Assembly: GCA_937907395.1 (NCBI GenBank)
Contig: CALCII010000015.1
Span: forward strand, 124,001 to 188,000
Direction: 5' to 3'
DNA length: 64,000 bases
From: an uncultured Chitinophagaceae bacterium
GTDB taxonomy: Bacteria > Bacteroidota > Bacteroidia > Chitinophagales > Chitinophagaceae
The translations under genes were made by a program, and so were the position numbers. Below, piece by piece: positions 53,140 to 60,056 of this stretch. The stretch's first letter is position 1, and every line of letters starts with the position of its first letter. The notes under the pieces are model-generated. The model ran no database searches. It saw only the letters and a list, made by a program, of their open reading frames with translations, and had not been told where the DNA came from.

Positions 53140-53718
53140 ATGCCGCAACACAGTATTCCATCCAATCAGTTACCTGTTATTGATCCATCGTGGACCTTAT
53201 TCCTCGATAGAGATGGTGTAATTAACGAAGATGTGGTGGCTGATTATATCAAGAGCTGGGACGAATTTCAATTCCGAACCGGCACACTGGAAGCATTACG
53301 ATTCCTTTCTCCTCACTTTGCAAGAATCGTTGTGATCAGTAATCAACGGGGTGTGGGCAGAGGTTTGATGACACAGGAAACACTGGACCTCATCACAGAA
53401 AATATGCTGTTAAAAATTGAAGAAGCAGGTGGAAGAATTGATAAAGTATACTACTGCACTTCAACAGACAATAAAGACATTAACCGCAAACCCAATAAGG
53501 GCATGGCTTTGCAGGCCCAACAAGATTTCCCTGAAATTGATTTCCAAAAAAGCATCATGGTGGGCAACATGCCGGGAGATATGTGGTTCGGACGCAACAT
53601 TGGTGCATATACCGTTTACCTCCCCACCCGTCCCGAAGAAAATCCGGATGACAACACAGTGGATGCACAGTTTAAAGATTTGTTAGCATTTGCGACAGAA
53701 CTGCTAAGCAGCCGCTAA
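53140..53718 (+). CDS. gmhB: D-glycero-D-manno-heptose 1,7-bisphosphate phosphatase
   Basis: 192 residues, HAD-IIIA phosphatase. The motifs are LFLDRDGVINED (nucleophile and acid Asp), VVISNQRGVGRG and RKPNKGMALQ with the Lys of motif III and SIMVGNMPGDMWFG for motif IV. It starts 1 bp after hddC. It removes the C7 phosphate, completing the four-step set gmhA, hddA, gmhB, hddC. The zinc loop cysteines of the E. coli enzyme are reduced (only YYC seen). Confidence 0.9.
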   Translation: MPQHSIPSNQLPVIDPSWTLFLDRDGVINEDVVADYIKSWDEFQFRTGTLEALRFLSPHFARIVVISNQRGVGRGLMTQETLDLITENMLLKIEEAGGRIDKVYYCTSTDNKDINRKPNKGMALQAQQDFPEIDFQKSIMVGNMPGDMWFGRNIGAYTVYLPTRPEENPDDNTVDAQFKDLLAFATELLSSR

Positions 53719-53724
53719 ACACAA

Positions 53725-53732
53725 TATTTTTG
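53725..53732 (+). promoter_or_regulatory. Candidate -7 element before the 53752 gene
   Basis: TATTTTTG is an exact TAnnTTTG match 19 bp before the ATG at 53752, just after gmhB. The upstream box is not evident. Confidence 0.45.
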
Positions 53733-53751
53733 CTCTTAACGAGTTATATCC

Positions 53752-54714
53752 ATGATGAAGCAAATTTTCACCGCCTTCTTATTAATTGTTGCACTGAGCA
53801 GCCAGTCGCAGAAACTGACTCCGGCCGAAATCAAAAATTTCCGCACAAGAGAAGATTCGTTGAAACGCTTTGCAATAAAAATTGTGAATGGTGAAGATGC
53901 TGCTATCCGATTCCGGAGCGACAGCAATTTTACAAAGATCCTTGTACGGGCATTGGTTCAGAAAAATTCATTCAGGTACCCGTTTGATTCACTTGTTACT
54001 ATTTCAAAGTTATATCCAGCCGACAGCAGCTTCCGCATTGTAACCTGGCAAGTGGTGAAAGATGATAATTATTGCCGCCAGCGGGGATTTATTCAGATGA
54101 ATACAAAAGACGGACAACTGAAACTGTTTCCGTTACGGGATGTAAGTGAGTTTACACAAAATCTGATTGATACCATTGCTAATGCAGGTGGCTGGATTGG
54201 AGCAGTGTACTACCGTATTGTGCAGAAAGAATATATGAATAAAAAATTCTACACACTGATGGGCTACGATGAAAACAACACACGTACCACCCGTAAGTGG
54301 ATTGATATTTTATCGTTTGATGAGCAACAACAACCCGTATTTGGTTTGACAAACGGATTTTCATTTACCAAGGACTCATTACCGCAAACACCCATGAGCC
54401 GCTTTTTATTAGAATATAAAAAAGATGCCAGGTCCCGTATTCAATATGATGAGGAAATGGACCTGATCCTTTTTGATCATCTTATTTCTGAATCAAATGA
54501 ACCCAAAAAGAAATACACGTTAATACCCGATGGTGATTATGAAGGCTTCCAATGGGTAAACGGACAATGGTTACACATTGATAAAGTATTCGACTTTAAA
54601 TTAAAAGATGGTGAAGCCCCGGTACCGGAACCATTCAGTGAAAATAAATTACAAGGACAACAGCCGGGGAAAACAACTAAGCCTCCGGTGAAAAAGAAGA
54701 ATGGTGGTAATTAA
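53752..54714 (+). CDS. Secreted protein of unknown function
   Basis: 320 residues with an N-terminal signal peptide (MMKQIFTAFLLIVALSSQSQ). The mature part is rich in Asp, Lys and aromatic residues, with repeated beta-strand stretches (RKWIDILSFDEQQQPVFG, YTLIPDGDYEGFQWVNGQW). The C-terminal tail is a low-complexity Lys/Pro/Gly segment. No family was recognised. It is probably periplasmic or surface exposed. It follows gmhB by 33 bp but has its own candidate promoter. Confidence 0.8.
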   Translation: MMKQIFTAFLLIVALSSQSQKLTPAEIKNFRTREDSLKRFAIKIVNGEDAAIRFRSDSNFTKILVRALVQKNSFRYPFDSLVTISKLYPADSSFRIVTWQVVKDDNYCRQRGFIQMNTKDGQLKLFPLRDVSEFTQNLIDTIANAGGWIGAVYYRIVQKEYMNKKFYTLMGYDENNTRTTRKWIDILSFDEQQQPVFGLTNGFSFTKDSLPQTPMSRFLLEYKKDARSRIQYDEEMDLILFDHLISESNEPKKKYTLIPDGDYEGFQWVNGQWLHIDKVFDFKLKDGEAPVPEPFSENKLQGQQPGKTTKPPVKKKNGGN

Positions 54715-54731
54715 TAATTACGGATTATTGA

Positions 54732-55115
54732 TTAATCGCTGACATCAACAAGGAAGGTTCCCAGGTCAACCACTTCCCCTTCTCCCATACGAAATTGCTC
54801 CACATCTTCAAGGCTGATTTCTTCCAGAACTTTTGTGGTGAAAACAGGACGATTGTCTTTCATGATCACAAAAAAGAAATCGGGTTTTGCTTCTTTGAAG
54901 ACGGTATCATTCACAAATACATCGTGCGAAAATTCAATCCGCACACAGCCATCGTCATCCAAACGGCTCATCCCTAAATAATCGTCATTGGTAATGTCTC
55001 TGTCGTACAATCGTACAATGTATTCATCGCCGCTGAGAGGCTGGTCTTCTCCTTTTTCAATAAAGCGTGCAGTTACAACAAGATCTGGCTCTTTGTTCAA
55101 TGTAAATTCTCTCAT
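54732..55115 (-). CDS. Conserved-looking small protein of unknown function
   Basis: 127 residues, acidic, no signal peptide or membrane segment. The beta-rich pattern (VVTARFIEKGE, YIVRLYDRDITNDDYLGMS, DGCVRIEFSHD) resembles a C2- or transthyretin-like beta-sandwich, but no family was identified. It is convergent with the preceding secreted protein, with 17 bp between stops, and is followed upstream by a 199-bp gap and the lepA terminator. Confidence 0.7.
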   Translation of the reverse strand: MREFTLNKEPDLVVTARFIEKGEDQPLSGDEYIVRLYDRDITNDDYLGMSRLDDDGCVRIEFSHDVFVNDTVFKEAKPDFFFVIMKDNRPVFTTKVLEEISLEDVEQFRMGEGEVVDLGTFLVDVSD

Positions 55116-55257
55116 ACCTAAATGTGGTTTATTGGTTTGAATTCCAACCTGAATTCAGGATGGCGGTATTTAAGCATGGATCAGCAGTTCGCTCAGACTT
55201 ATTATCGTATTAAAACTACACTTTTTTATGAAAGAAAAAGATCTATCTGCAAATAAA

Positions 55258-55278
55258 AAACCGGGAAGTTCCCGGTTT
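55258..55278 (-). terminator. Terminator after lepA
   Basis: 9-bp stem (55258-55266 with 55270-55278), 3-nt loop, and on the minus strand a T-rich tract from 55260 down to 55251. It is 36 bp after the lepA stop. The rest of the gap 55116-55257 has no supported gene. Confidence 0.85.
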
Positions 55279-55314
55279 CAATAGTTATAACTATTCATTA
55301 ATATGAAGTTGTTC

Positions 55315-57108
55315 TTAGTCGTCCAGCTTCAACACAGCAAGGAATGCTTCCTGCGGCACTTCCACATTACCTATCTGGCGCATACGTTTCTTACCTTCTT
55401 TTTGTTTTTCCAAAAGTTTACGTTTACGGCTGATATCACCACCATAACATTTGGCTGTTACATCTTTACGCATGGCACTGATGTTTTCTCTTGCCACGAT
55501 TTTGGCACCAATGGCAGCCTGTATGGCAATCTGGAATTGCTGGCGTGGCAATAACTCTTTTAATTTCTCACAAAGCTTACGTCCAAAATCCTGGGCCCTG
55601 CTGCGGTGGATCAATGCACTCAATGCATCCACTTTATCACTATTAAGCAGAATATCCATTTTAACGATATCTGCATCACGGTAACCAATGGGATGATAAT
55701 CGAAAGAAGCATAACCACGAGTTTGCGACTTCAGTTTATCATAGAAATCAAATACAATCTCTGTTAACGGCATTTCAAAAATGAGTTCCACACGTGTTTG
55801 TGTGAGATAACTCTGGTTAATGAGAATACCACGCTTTCCCAAACAAAGCGTCATGATATTACCGATATAATCCGGCTTGGTAATGATCTGTGCTTTAATG
55901 AAAGGTTCTTCTATTCGATCCATATAGGTTGGATCGGGCATTTCGGAAGGATTGTTTACAATGATTTTTTCACCTCTGGTTGTATAGGCAATAAAACTTA
56001 CGTTGGGAACGGTGGTGATTACCGTTTGGTTGAACTCACGTTCAAGGCGCTCCTGGATAATTTCCATATGGAGCAAACCAAGGAAGCCGCATCGGAAACC
56101 AAAACCAAGGGCCTGTGAGGTTTCCAGTTCGAAAGTGAGTGATGCATCATTGAGCTGCAGCTTATCCATACAGTCACGCAACTCTTCGAAATCTTCGGTT
56201 ACCACCGGAAATATACCGGCAAATACCATTGGTTTCACTTCTTCAAAACCCTGAATAAATTCACTGGCAGGATTGGAAACCGTAGTGATGGTATCACCTA
56301 CTTTCACCTCTTTGGCATTTTTAATACCGGTGATAATGTAACCTACATCGCCACAGTTCACCTGCTGCTTTTCGGTCATTTTCAGTTTAAGAATACCAAT
56401 TTCATCGGCCTCATATTCCTGATCGGTACTCATGAACTTTACCTTATCGCCCTTCTTAATCGTTCCGTTCAGAATCCGGTAATAAACGATGATACCACGG
56501 AAACTGTTGAACACACTGTCAAAGATGAGCGCCTGCAGAGGAGCCTGCGGATTTCCTTCCGGCGCCGGGATGCGTTCCACAATTGCTTCCAGGATGGCAT
56601 CCACCCCTAAACCGGTACGGCCGCTGGCCAGTAGTATTTCCTCCGGCTTGCAGCCAATAAGATCAATAATCTGGTCCTTTACCTCTTCGATCATAGCACC
56701 GTCCATATCAATTTTATTGATTACAGGGATGATTTCGAGGTCGTTATCGATAGCTAAATAAAGGTTGGAAATAGTTTGCGCCTGGATACCCTGTGTGGCA
56801 TCCACCAGCAACAGAGCACCTTCACAGGCAGCCAGTGCACGGCTCACTTCATAGCTGAAATCGACGTGACCGGGCGTATCAATCAGGTTGAGGATATATT
56901 CGGTTCCATCCTTATGCTTGTAATTGATCTGGATAGCATGGCTCTTAATGGTAATCCCCTTTTCACGTTCCAGGTCCATATCATCGAGCACCTGGTCCAT
57001 CATATCACGGTCGCTGATGGTATTGGTGGCTTGTAATAAACGATCGGCCAGGGTGGATTTACCGTGGTCGATATGGGCAATAATGCAGAAATTTCTGATA
57101 TTCTTCAT
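55315..57108 (-). CDS. lepA: Elongation factor 4 (LepA)
   Basis: 597 residues from the ATG at 57108 (MKNIRNFCIIAHIDHGKST); a longer frame adds ten residues with no family support. GTPase motifs are AHIDHGKSTL, LIDTPGHVDFS and VINKIDMDGA. LepA-specific regions are LGFGFRCGFLGLLHMEI and the C-terminal domain with CYGGDISRKRKLLEKQKEG. It is a ribosome-associated GTPase that helps under stress. It stands alone with a candidate promoter upstream. Confidence 0.97.
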   Translation of the reverse strand: MKNIRNFCIIAHIDHGKSTLADRLLQATNTISDRDMMDQVLDDMDLEREKGITIKSHAIQINYKHKDGTEYILNLIDTPGHVDFSYEVSRALAACEGALLLVDATQGIQAQTISNLYLAIDNDLEIIPVINKIDMDGAMIEEVKDQIIDLIGCKPEEILLASGRTGLGVDAILEAIVERIPAPEGNPQAPLQALIFDSVFNSFRGIIVYYRILNGTIKKGDKVKFMSTDQEYEADEIGILKLKMTEKQQVNCGDVGYIITGIKNAKEVKVGDTITTVSNPASEFIQGFEEVKPMVFAGIFPVVTEDFEELRDCMDKLQLNDASLTFELETSQALGFGFRCGFLGLLHMEIIQERLEREFNQTVITTVPNVSFIAYTTRGEKIIVNNPSEMPDPTYMDRIEEPFIKAQIITKPDYIGNIMTLCLGKRGILINQSYLTQTRVELIFEMPLTEIVFDFYDKLKSQTRGYASFDYHPIGYRDADIVKMDILLNSDKVDALSALIHRSRAQDFGRKLCEKLKELLPRQQFQIAIQAAIGAKIVARENISAMRKDVTAKCYGGDISRKRKLLEKQKEGKKRMRQIGNVEVPQEAFLAVLKLDD

Positions 57109-57135
57109 GAACTGAATCCTCAATTTTCGAGGCGG

Positions 57136-57143
57136 CAAAGATA
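57136..57143 (-). promoter_or_regulatory. Candidate -7 element for lepA
   Basis: On the minus strand TATCTTTG matches TAnnTTTG exactly, 27 bp before the lepA ATG. No clear -33 box is seen at standard spacing. Confidence 0.5.
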
Positions 57144-57275
57144 GTGGAAATGGGGCGAACGAGAGGTCTTACAAACTCCAAAATGAATTGAAGAAAAGCT
57201 ACCATACAAAATATTCTAAATCTAAACGGATTGATCTATCGAGAATTAAAATGCTAATTTTTTGTGCAAAAAAAT

Positions 57276-57283
57276 TAAATTTG
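57276..57283 (+). promoter_or_regulatory. Candidate -7 element for the coiled-coil gene
   Basis: TAAATTTG is an exact TAnnTTTG match 15 bp before the ATG at 57299, with a TTTG at 57261-57264, closer than normal. If used, it favours the start at 57299 over the ATG at 57188. Confidence 0.45.
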
Positions 57284-57298
57284 GAAACAATATTTTTT

Positions 57299-58609
57299 AT
57301 GAAAGCTACTAAGTCAAGATTAAGTTGGTTAAAAAAGAAAATTAGCGATGTAATTCCTGAAGATCAAGATGTTTTTGGCTTTCCAGGAATATCAAGAAAA
57401 ATTCTGTTAGATTCACTAGAAGAATCCTATTCGTTGCTAGACCTGATCGACCCTTTTAATGGAACTTTTGAAGCTGTTTTTCTGGAAAGAGAGGTATCTG
57501 ACCTATATGAAAAAGCTACAAAAATTGGCAAAGAAGATTTCAGTAAAAATCCAAACAGCTTTAATGATTTTTTGAAAATTATTCAAAAGATTCGATTAAA
57601 GATAAAAGACACGTACATTCTATTAGCAAAGGAGCCAATAAGGACAGAAATAGAATTGAAAAAACTTAAAGATGAAGCAATAATACTTTCTGAAGTTATT
57701 GAGAATGCGAAACCAATTTCTGAAGAAGTGATTTCAATACGTAATAGCACTGAAAATATTTTTAAGGATTTATCAGACTTACAAAATAAGTCATCTGAAA
57801 ATCAAAAAAATCTCCAAGCATTTCTTGATGTTATTACTTCAGAAAAAAACAAAGCAACCAAAGCACTACGAACAATTGAATCAACTGAAAGTAAAATCAA
57901 AGAAACAGAATCAGCATTAGACACAAACAATTCAAAACAAGCTGAATTAATAAAAAAGGTTGAGTCATTGGAATTTTCCTCCAATGATCTAAATCAAAAA
58001 TTACAAGAACAATTTGATCAATTAAAAAGTCAGTTATCTGAAAATGAAAAGTTTCAAAAACAGATTCAAAATACTATCGACGATGTAAATAGGCTAGGTA
58101 TGGCTGGATCTTTCAAGAAAAGAAAAGATGAACTAACAAAACCTTATTGGTTTTGGGCAATTGCAACAATTGTTACAATCATAATTCTAATTAGCATATC
58201 CAGTTATGTTATAATTAAAGCAATAAAAATCAATTCATTATCTTACGACTTTTTACTTTTACGGCTGCCAATATTTGCATCATTTGTATGGCTTGGATGG
58301 TTTTGTGCAAGACAATTTGGCTTCACATCAAGAATAAGAGAAGATTATTCCTTTAAATATGCAGTTTCTATGGCATTCGAAGGCTACAAAAAAGAAGCTA
58401 AAGAGGTAAATGAAGATTTGTTAGCAGAATTACTTTCTACAACCATTGCAAATATTTCGAAAACACCTCTTTCAAATTACGACTCAAAAACAAATCATGG
58501 AACCCCAACAGATGAAATAGTAAAAAAAATGTCATCAAAATTTCTTCAGAACAAAAAAGAAAAAAAACAGGAAGCAAAGATTATGATTGAAAATGAAGAG
58601 GATGAATAA
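57299..58609 (+). CDS. AT-rich coiled-coil membrane protein, unknown function
   Basis: 436 residues from the ATG at 57299; the frame is open to an ATG at 57188, which would add 37 basic residues. Residues about 120-270 are Glu/Lys/Ser/Asn-rich with strong coiled-coil character. Two membrane helices (near 290-312 and 325-345, WFWAIATIVTIIILISISSY and LLRLPIFASFVWLGWF) follow, then a basic and acidic C-terminal tail of cytoplasmic type. Codon use is strongly A/T-biased, unlike the neighbours. No family was recognised. It lies between lepA and a broken toxin-antitoxin locus, so horizontal gain is likely; a defence or stress role is speculation. Confidence 0.75.
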   Translation: MKATKSRLSWLKKKISDVIPEDQDVFGFPGISRKILLDSLEESYSLLDLIDPFNGTFEAVFLEREVSDLYEKATKIGKEDFSKNPNSFNDFLKIIQKIRLKIKDTYILLAKEPIRTEIELKKLKDEAIILSEVIENAKPISEEVISIRNSTENIFKDLSDLQNKSSENQKNLQAFLDVITSEKNKATKALRTIESTESKIKETESALDTNNSKQAELIKKVESLEFSSNDLNQKLQEQFDQLKSQLSENEKFQKQIQNTIDDVNRLGMAGSFKKRKDELTKPYWFWAIATIVTIIILISISSYVIIKAIKINSLSYDFLLLRLPIFASFVWLGWFCARQFGFTSRIREDYSFKYAVSMAFEGYKKEAKEVNEDLLAELLSTTIANISKTPLSNYDSKTNHGTPTDEIVKKMSSKFLQNKKEKKQEAKIMIENEEDE

Positions 58610-58659
58610 AAGCACAAATGGGAAATATTAACCCTTGTAATTTTACTATATTTCAATAA

Positions 58660-58716
58660 AACACTCTCATAGGCACACACAATGAATATGATCGCATTGA
58701 TCCCTCCAGCATCTAA
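58660..58716 (+). pseudogene. higB: Remnant of a HigB-type toxin gene (3' end only)
   Basis: The frame ending at TAA 58714-58716 translates from 58669 as IGTHNEYDRIDPSSI, the characteristic C-terminus of HigB toxins (family ends like IGTHNEYDKID). The frame is closed by a TAA at 58657-58659, so only about 18 codons of the usual ~95 remain, with no start. The remnant lies 3 bp before the higA start, the normal spacing of toxin then antitoxin. The upstream part has been lost or replaced. Confidence 0.75.
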
Positions 58717-58719
58717 AAC

Positions 58720-59100
58720 ATGAATATGAAACAATGGTTCCTTTTAGAAACAAAAGCTGATTACGAAAAAGCCACAGAGCGTTTCGAGCAGATTCATACT
58801 GCCAAAAAGGGAACAGAAGAGCATAAGGAAAAAATGCTGCTGGCATTCCTGATTGGCCAGTACGAAGAAAAGCAATGGAGCATCCCTCCTGTTGATCCGG
58901 TAGAACTGATTAAAATCCGGATGGAAGATTTTGGCTTTACTGCCACAGATCTGGCAAAGGAATATGGCGATAAAGGAACAGTAAGTAAAGTCCTCAATTA
59001 CAAGCAACCGCTTTCACTCACCATGATCCGAAAATTCAGTAAACTGTTACGTATTCCTGCCGATGCGCTCACTACGGAGTACCAGCTTCATTCAAGCTGA
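58720..59100 (+). CDS. higA: HigA-like antitoxin, HTH domain
   Basis: 126 residues. The N-terminal half is a helical Glu/Lys-rich region, and a helix-turn-helix lies near residues 68-105 (FTATDLAKEYGDKGTVSKVLNY, PLSLTMIRKFSKLLRI), as in HigA antitoxins of the HigBA family. Normally it binds HigB and represses the operon. Here the toxin is reduced to a short remnant, so the gene is an orphan, perhaps kept as a DNA-binding regulator or as an anti-toxin against other HigB copies. A 107-bp AT-rich gap follows. Confidence 0.83.
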   Translation: MNMKQWFLLETKADYEKATERFEQIHTAKKGTEEHKEKMLLAFLIGQYEEKQWSIPPVDPVELIKIRMEDFGFTATDLAKEYGDKGTVSKVLNYKQPLSLTMIRKFSKLLRIPADALTTEYQLHSS

Positions 59101-59207
59101 GCTGGAATTATTATAGGATGACTATTACAAGAAATAGCTTATTTCAGTTAATGATCTATTAGAACCACTCTTCTCTCTTCTAACTTCTACCTCCTATCTT
59201 CTAAATT

Positions 59208-59981
59208 TTACCTGCTATTCACATACTCCTGCAAGCTCCTTTTATAACTATCAAAACTGAACACGCTATAAAGGATAAAATAATTGCCTTTGTCAACTGT
59301 ATAATCGTAGGCAATTTTTGCCAGGTCCAGTTTGTAACGGTCGAAAGAAATCAACAAACAGAGTTCTTTAATCTGCTGCGTGTTAAACAGGTTCTTTTTT
59401 GAATTGGCCCGAAAAAAATCGACCATTTTGCTATCAAAACTTTCATTCTTCATTAACCGTTTAAATTCGGCAAACGCTTCATCGCTCATAACAGTATTAT
59501 AGCCTCCGGTATTATTATTGTTGCCAGTACCACCTCCATATCCTCCGGGCATATTGGATTGATCTGTACTCAGCCAGGGATCGTTATTTACCAGCCAGTC
59601 ACTATTCCACTCATCGGTATTATTGTAATTGGTTATCTGCATTTCGTAGAACATTGAATTACCAAAGCGGTTAATGGAAAGCTCATGATGATACCCGGCT
59701 TTGACATACAGGTTCATGTCGGACACTTTTTTATAATTATTCCAGTTGTTTGTGGGGAGATCATTGCGGATTAAACGATAGACTTTCACCGCATACGTAC
59801 CGGGTTCAAGCTGACGAAATGTAAGTTCCTTATTCTCCACCCAATACATTTTATCGCCAATCACCACCAACAGTTTGTTGTTACCACTGGTGCTGAAAGT
59901 TAATTTTCCTTTGTTGAGCTGTTGTGCAAATGACTGGGCAAAACTGCTGATAAAAAGCAGAACAATTAACAGATAACGCAT
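59208..59981 (-). CDS. Secreted DUF4476 protein
   Basis: 257 residues from the ATG at 59981 (the longer frame adds 14 residues ahead of the signal peptide). Signal peptide MRYLLIVLLFISSFAQSFAQ. A beta-rich domain (20-115) precedes a Gly/Asn/Tyr-rich linker (about 140-160, GGYGGGTGNNNN). The C-terminal ~90-residue DUF4476 domain (MSDEAFAEFKRLMKNESF, then LCLLISFDRYKLDLAKIAYD) is helical. The family is common in Bacteroidota and of unknown function. Likely periplasmic or outer-membrane associated. Confidence 0.85.
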   Translation of the reverse strand: MRYLLIVLLFISSFAQSFAQQLNKGKLTFSTSGNNKLLVVIGDKMYWVENKELTFRQLEPGTYAVKVYRLIRNDLPTNNWNNYKKVSDMNLYVKAGYHHELSINRFGNSMFYEMQITNYNNTDEWNSDWLVNNDPWLSTDQSNMPGGYGGGTGNNNNTGGYNTVMSDEAFAEFKRLMKNESFDSKMVDFFRANSKKNLFNTQQIKELCLLISFDRYKLDLAKIAYDYTVDKGNYFILYSVFSFDSYKRSLQEYVNSR

Positions 59982-60056
59982 AACTGAAATTTCGGGAAAG
60001 GTAGATGGAAAACAGAAATTCATTCATACCCTGTTCGAGGTATTTATGCACAATGT

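Noticed and set aside
55175..55258. Small open frame starting ATGGATCAG in the gap before the lepA terminator
   Set aside because: 26 codons, no motif, no clear promoter or ribosome-binding site; it runs up to the terminator hairpin.
58684..58722. Short frame MNMIALIPP upstream of higA
   Set aside because: The overlapping frame encodes the HigB tail, which explains the sequence better.
59101..59207. CTTCTA-type repeats after higA as a designed repeat array
   Set aside because: They are irregular low-complexity pyrimidine-rich sequence without a constant unit.
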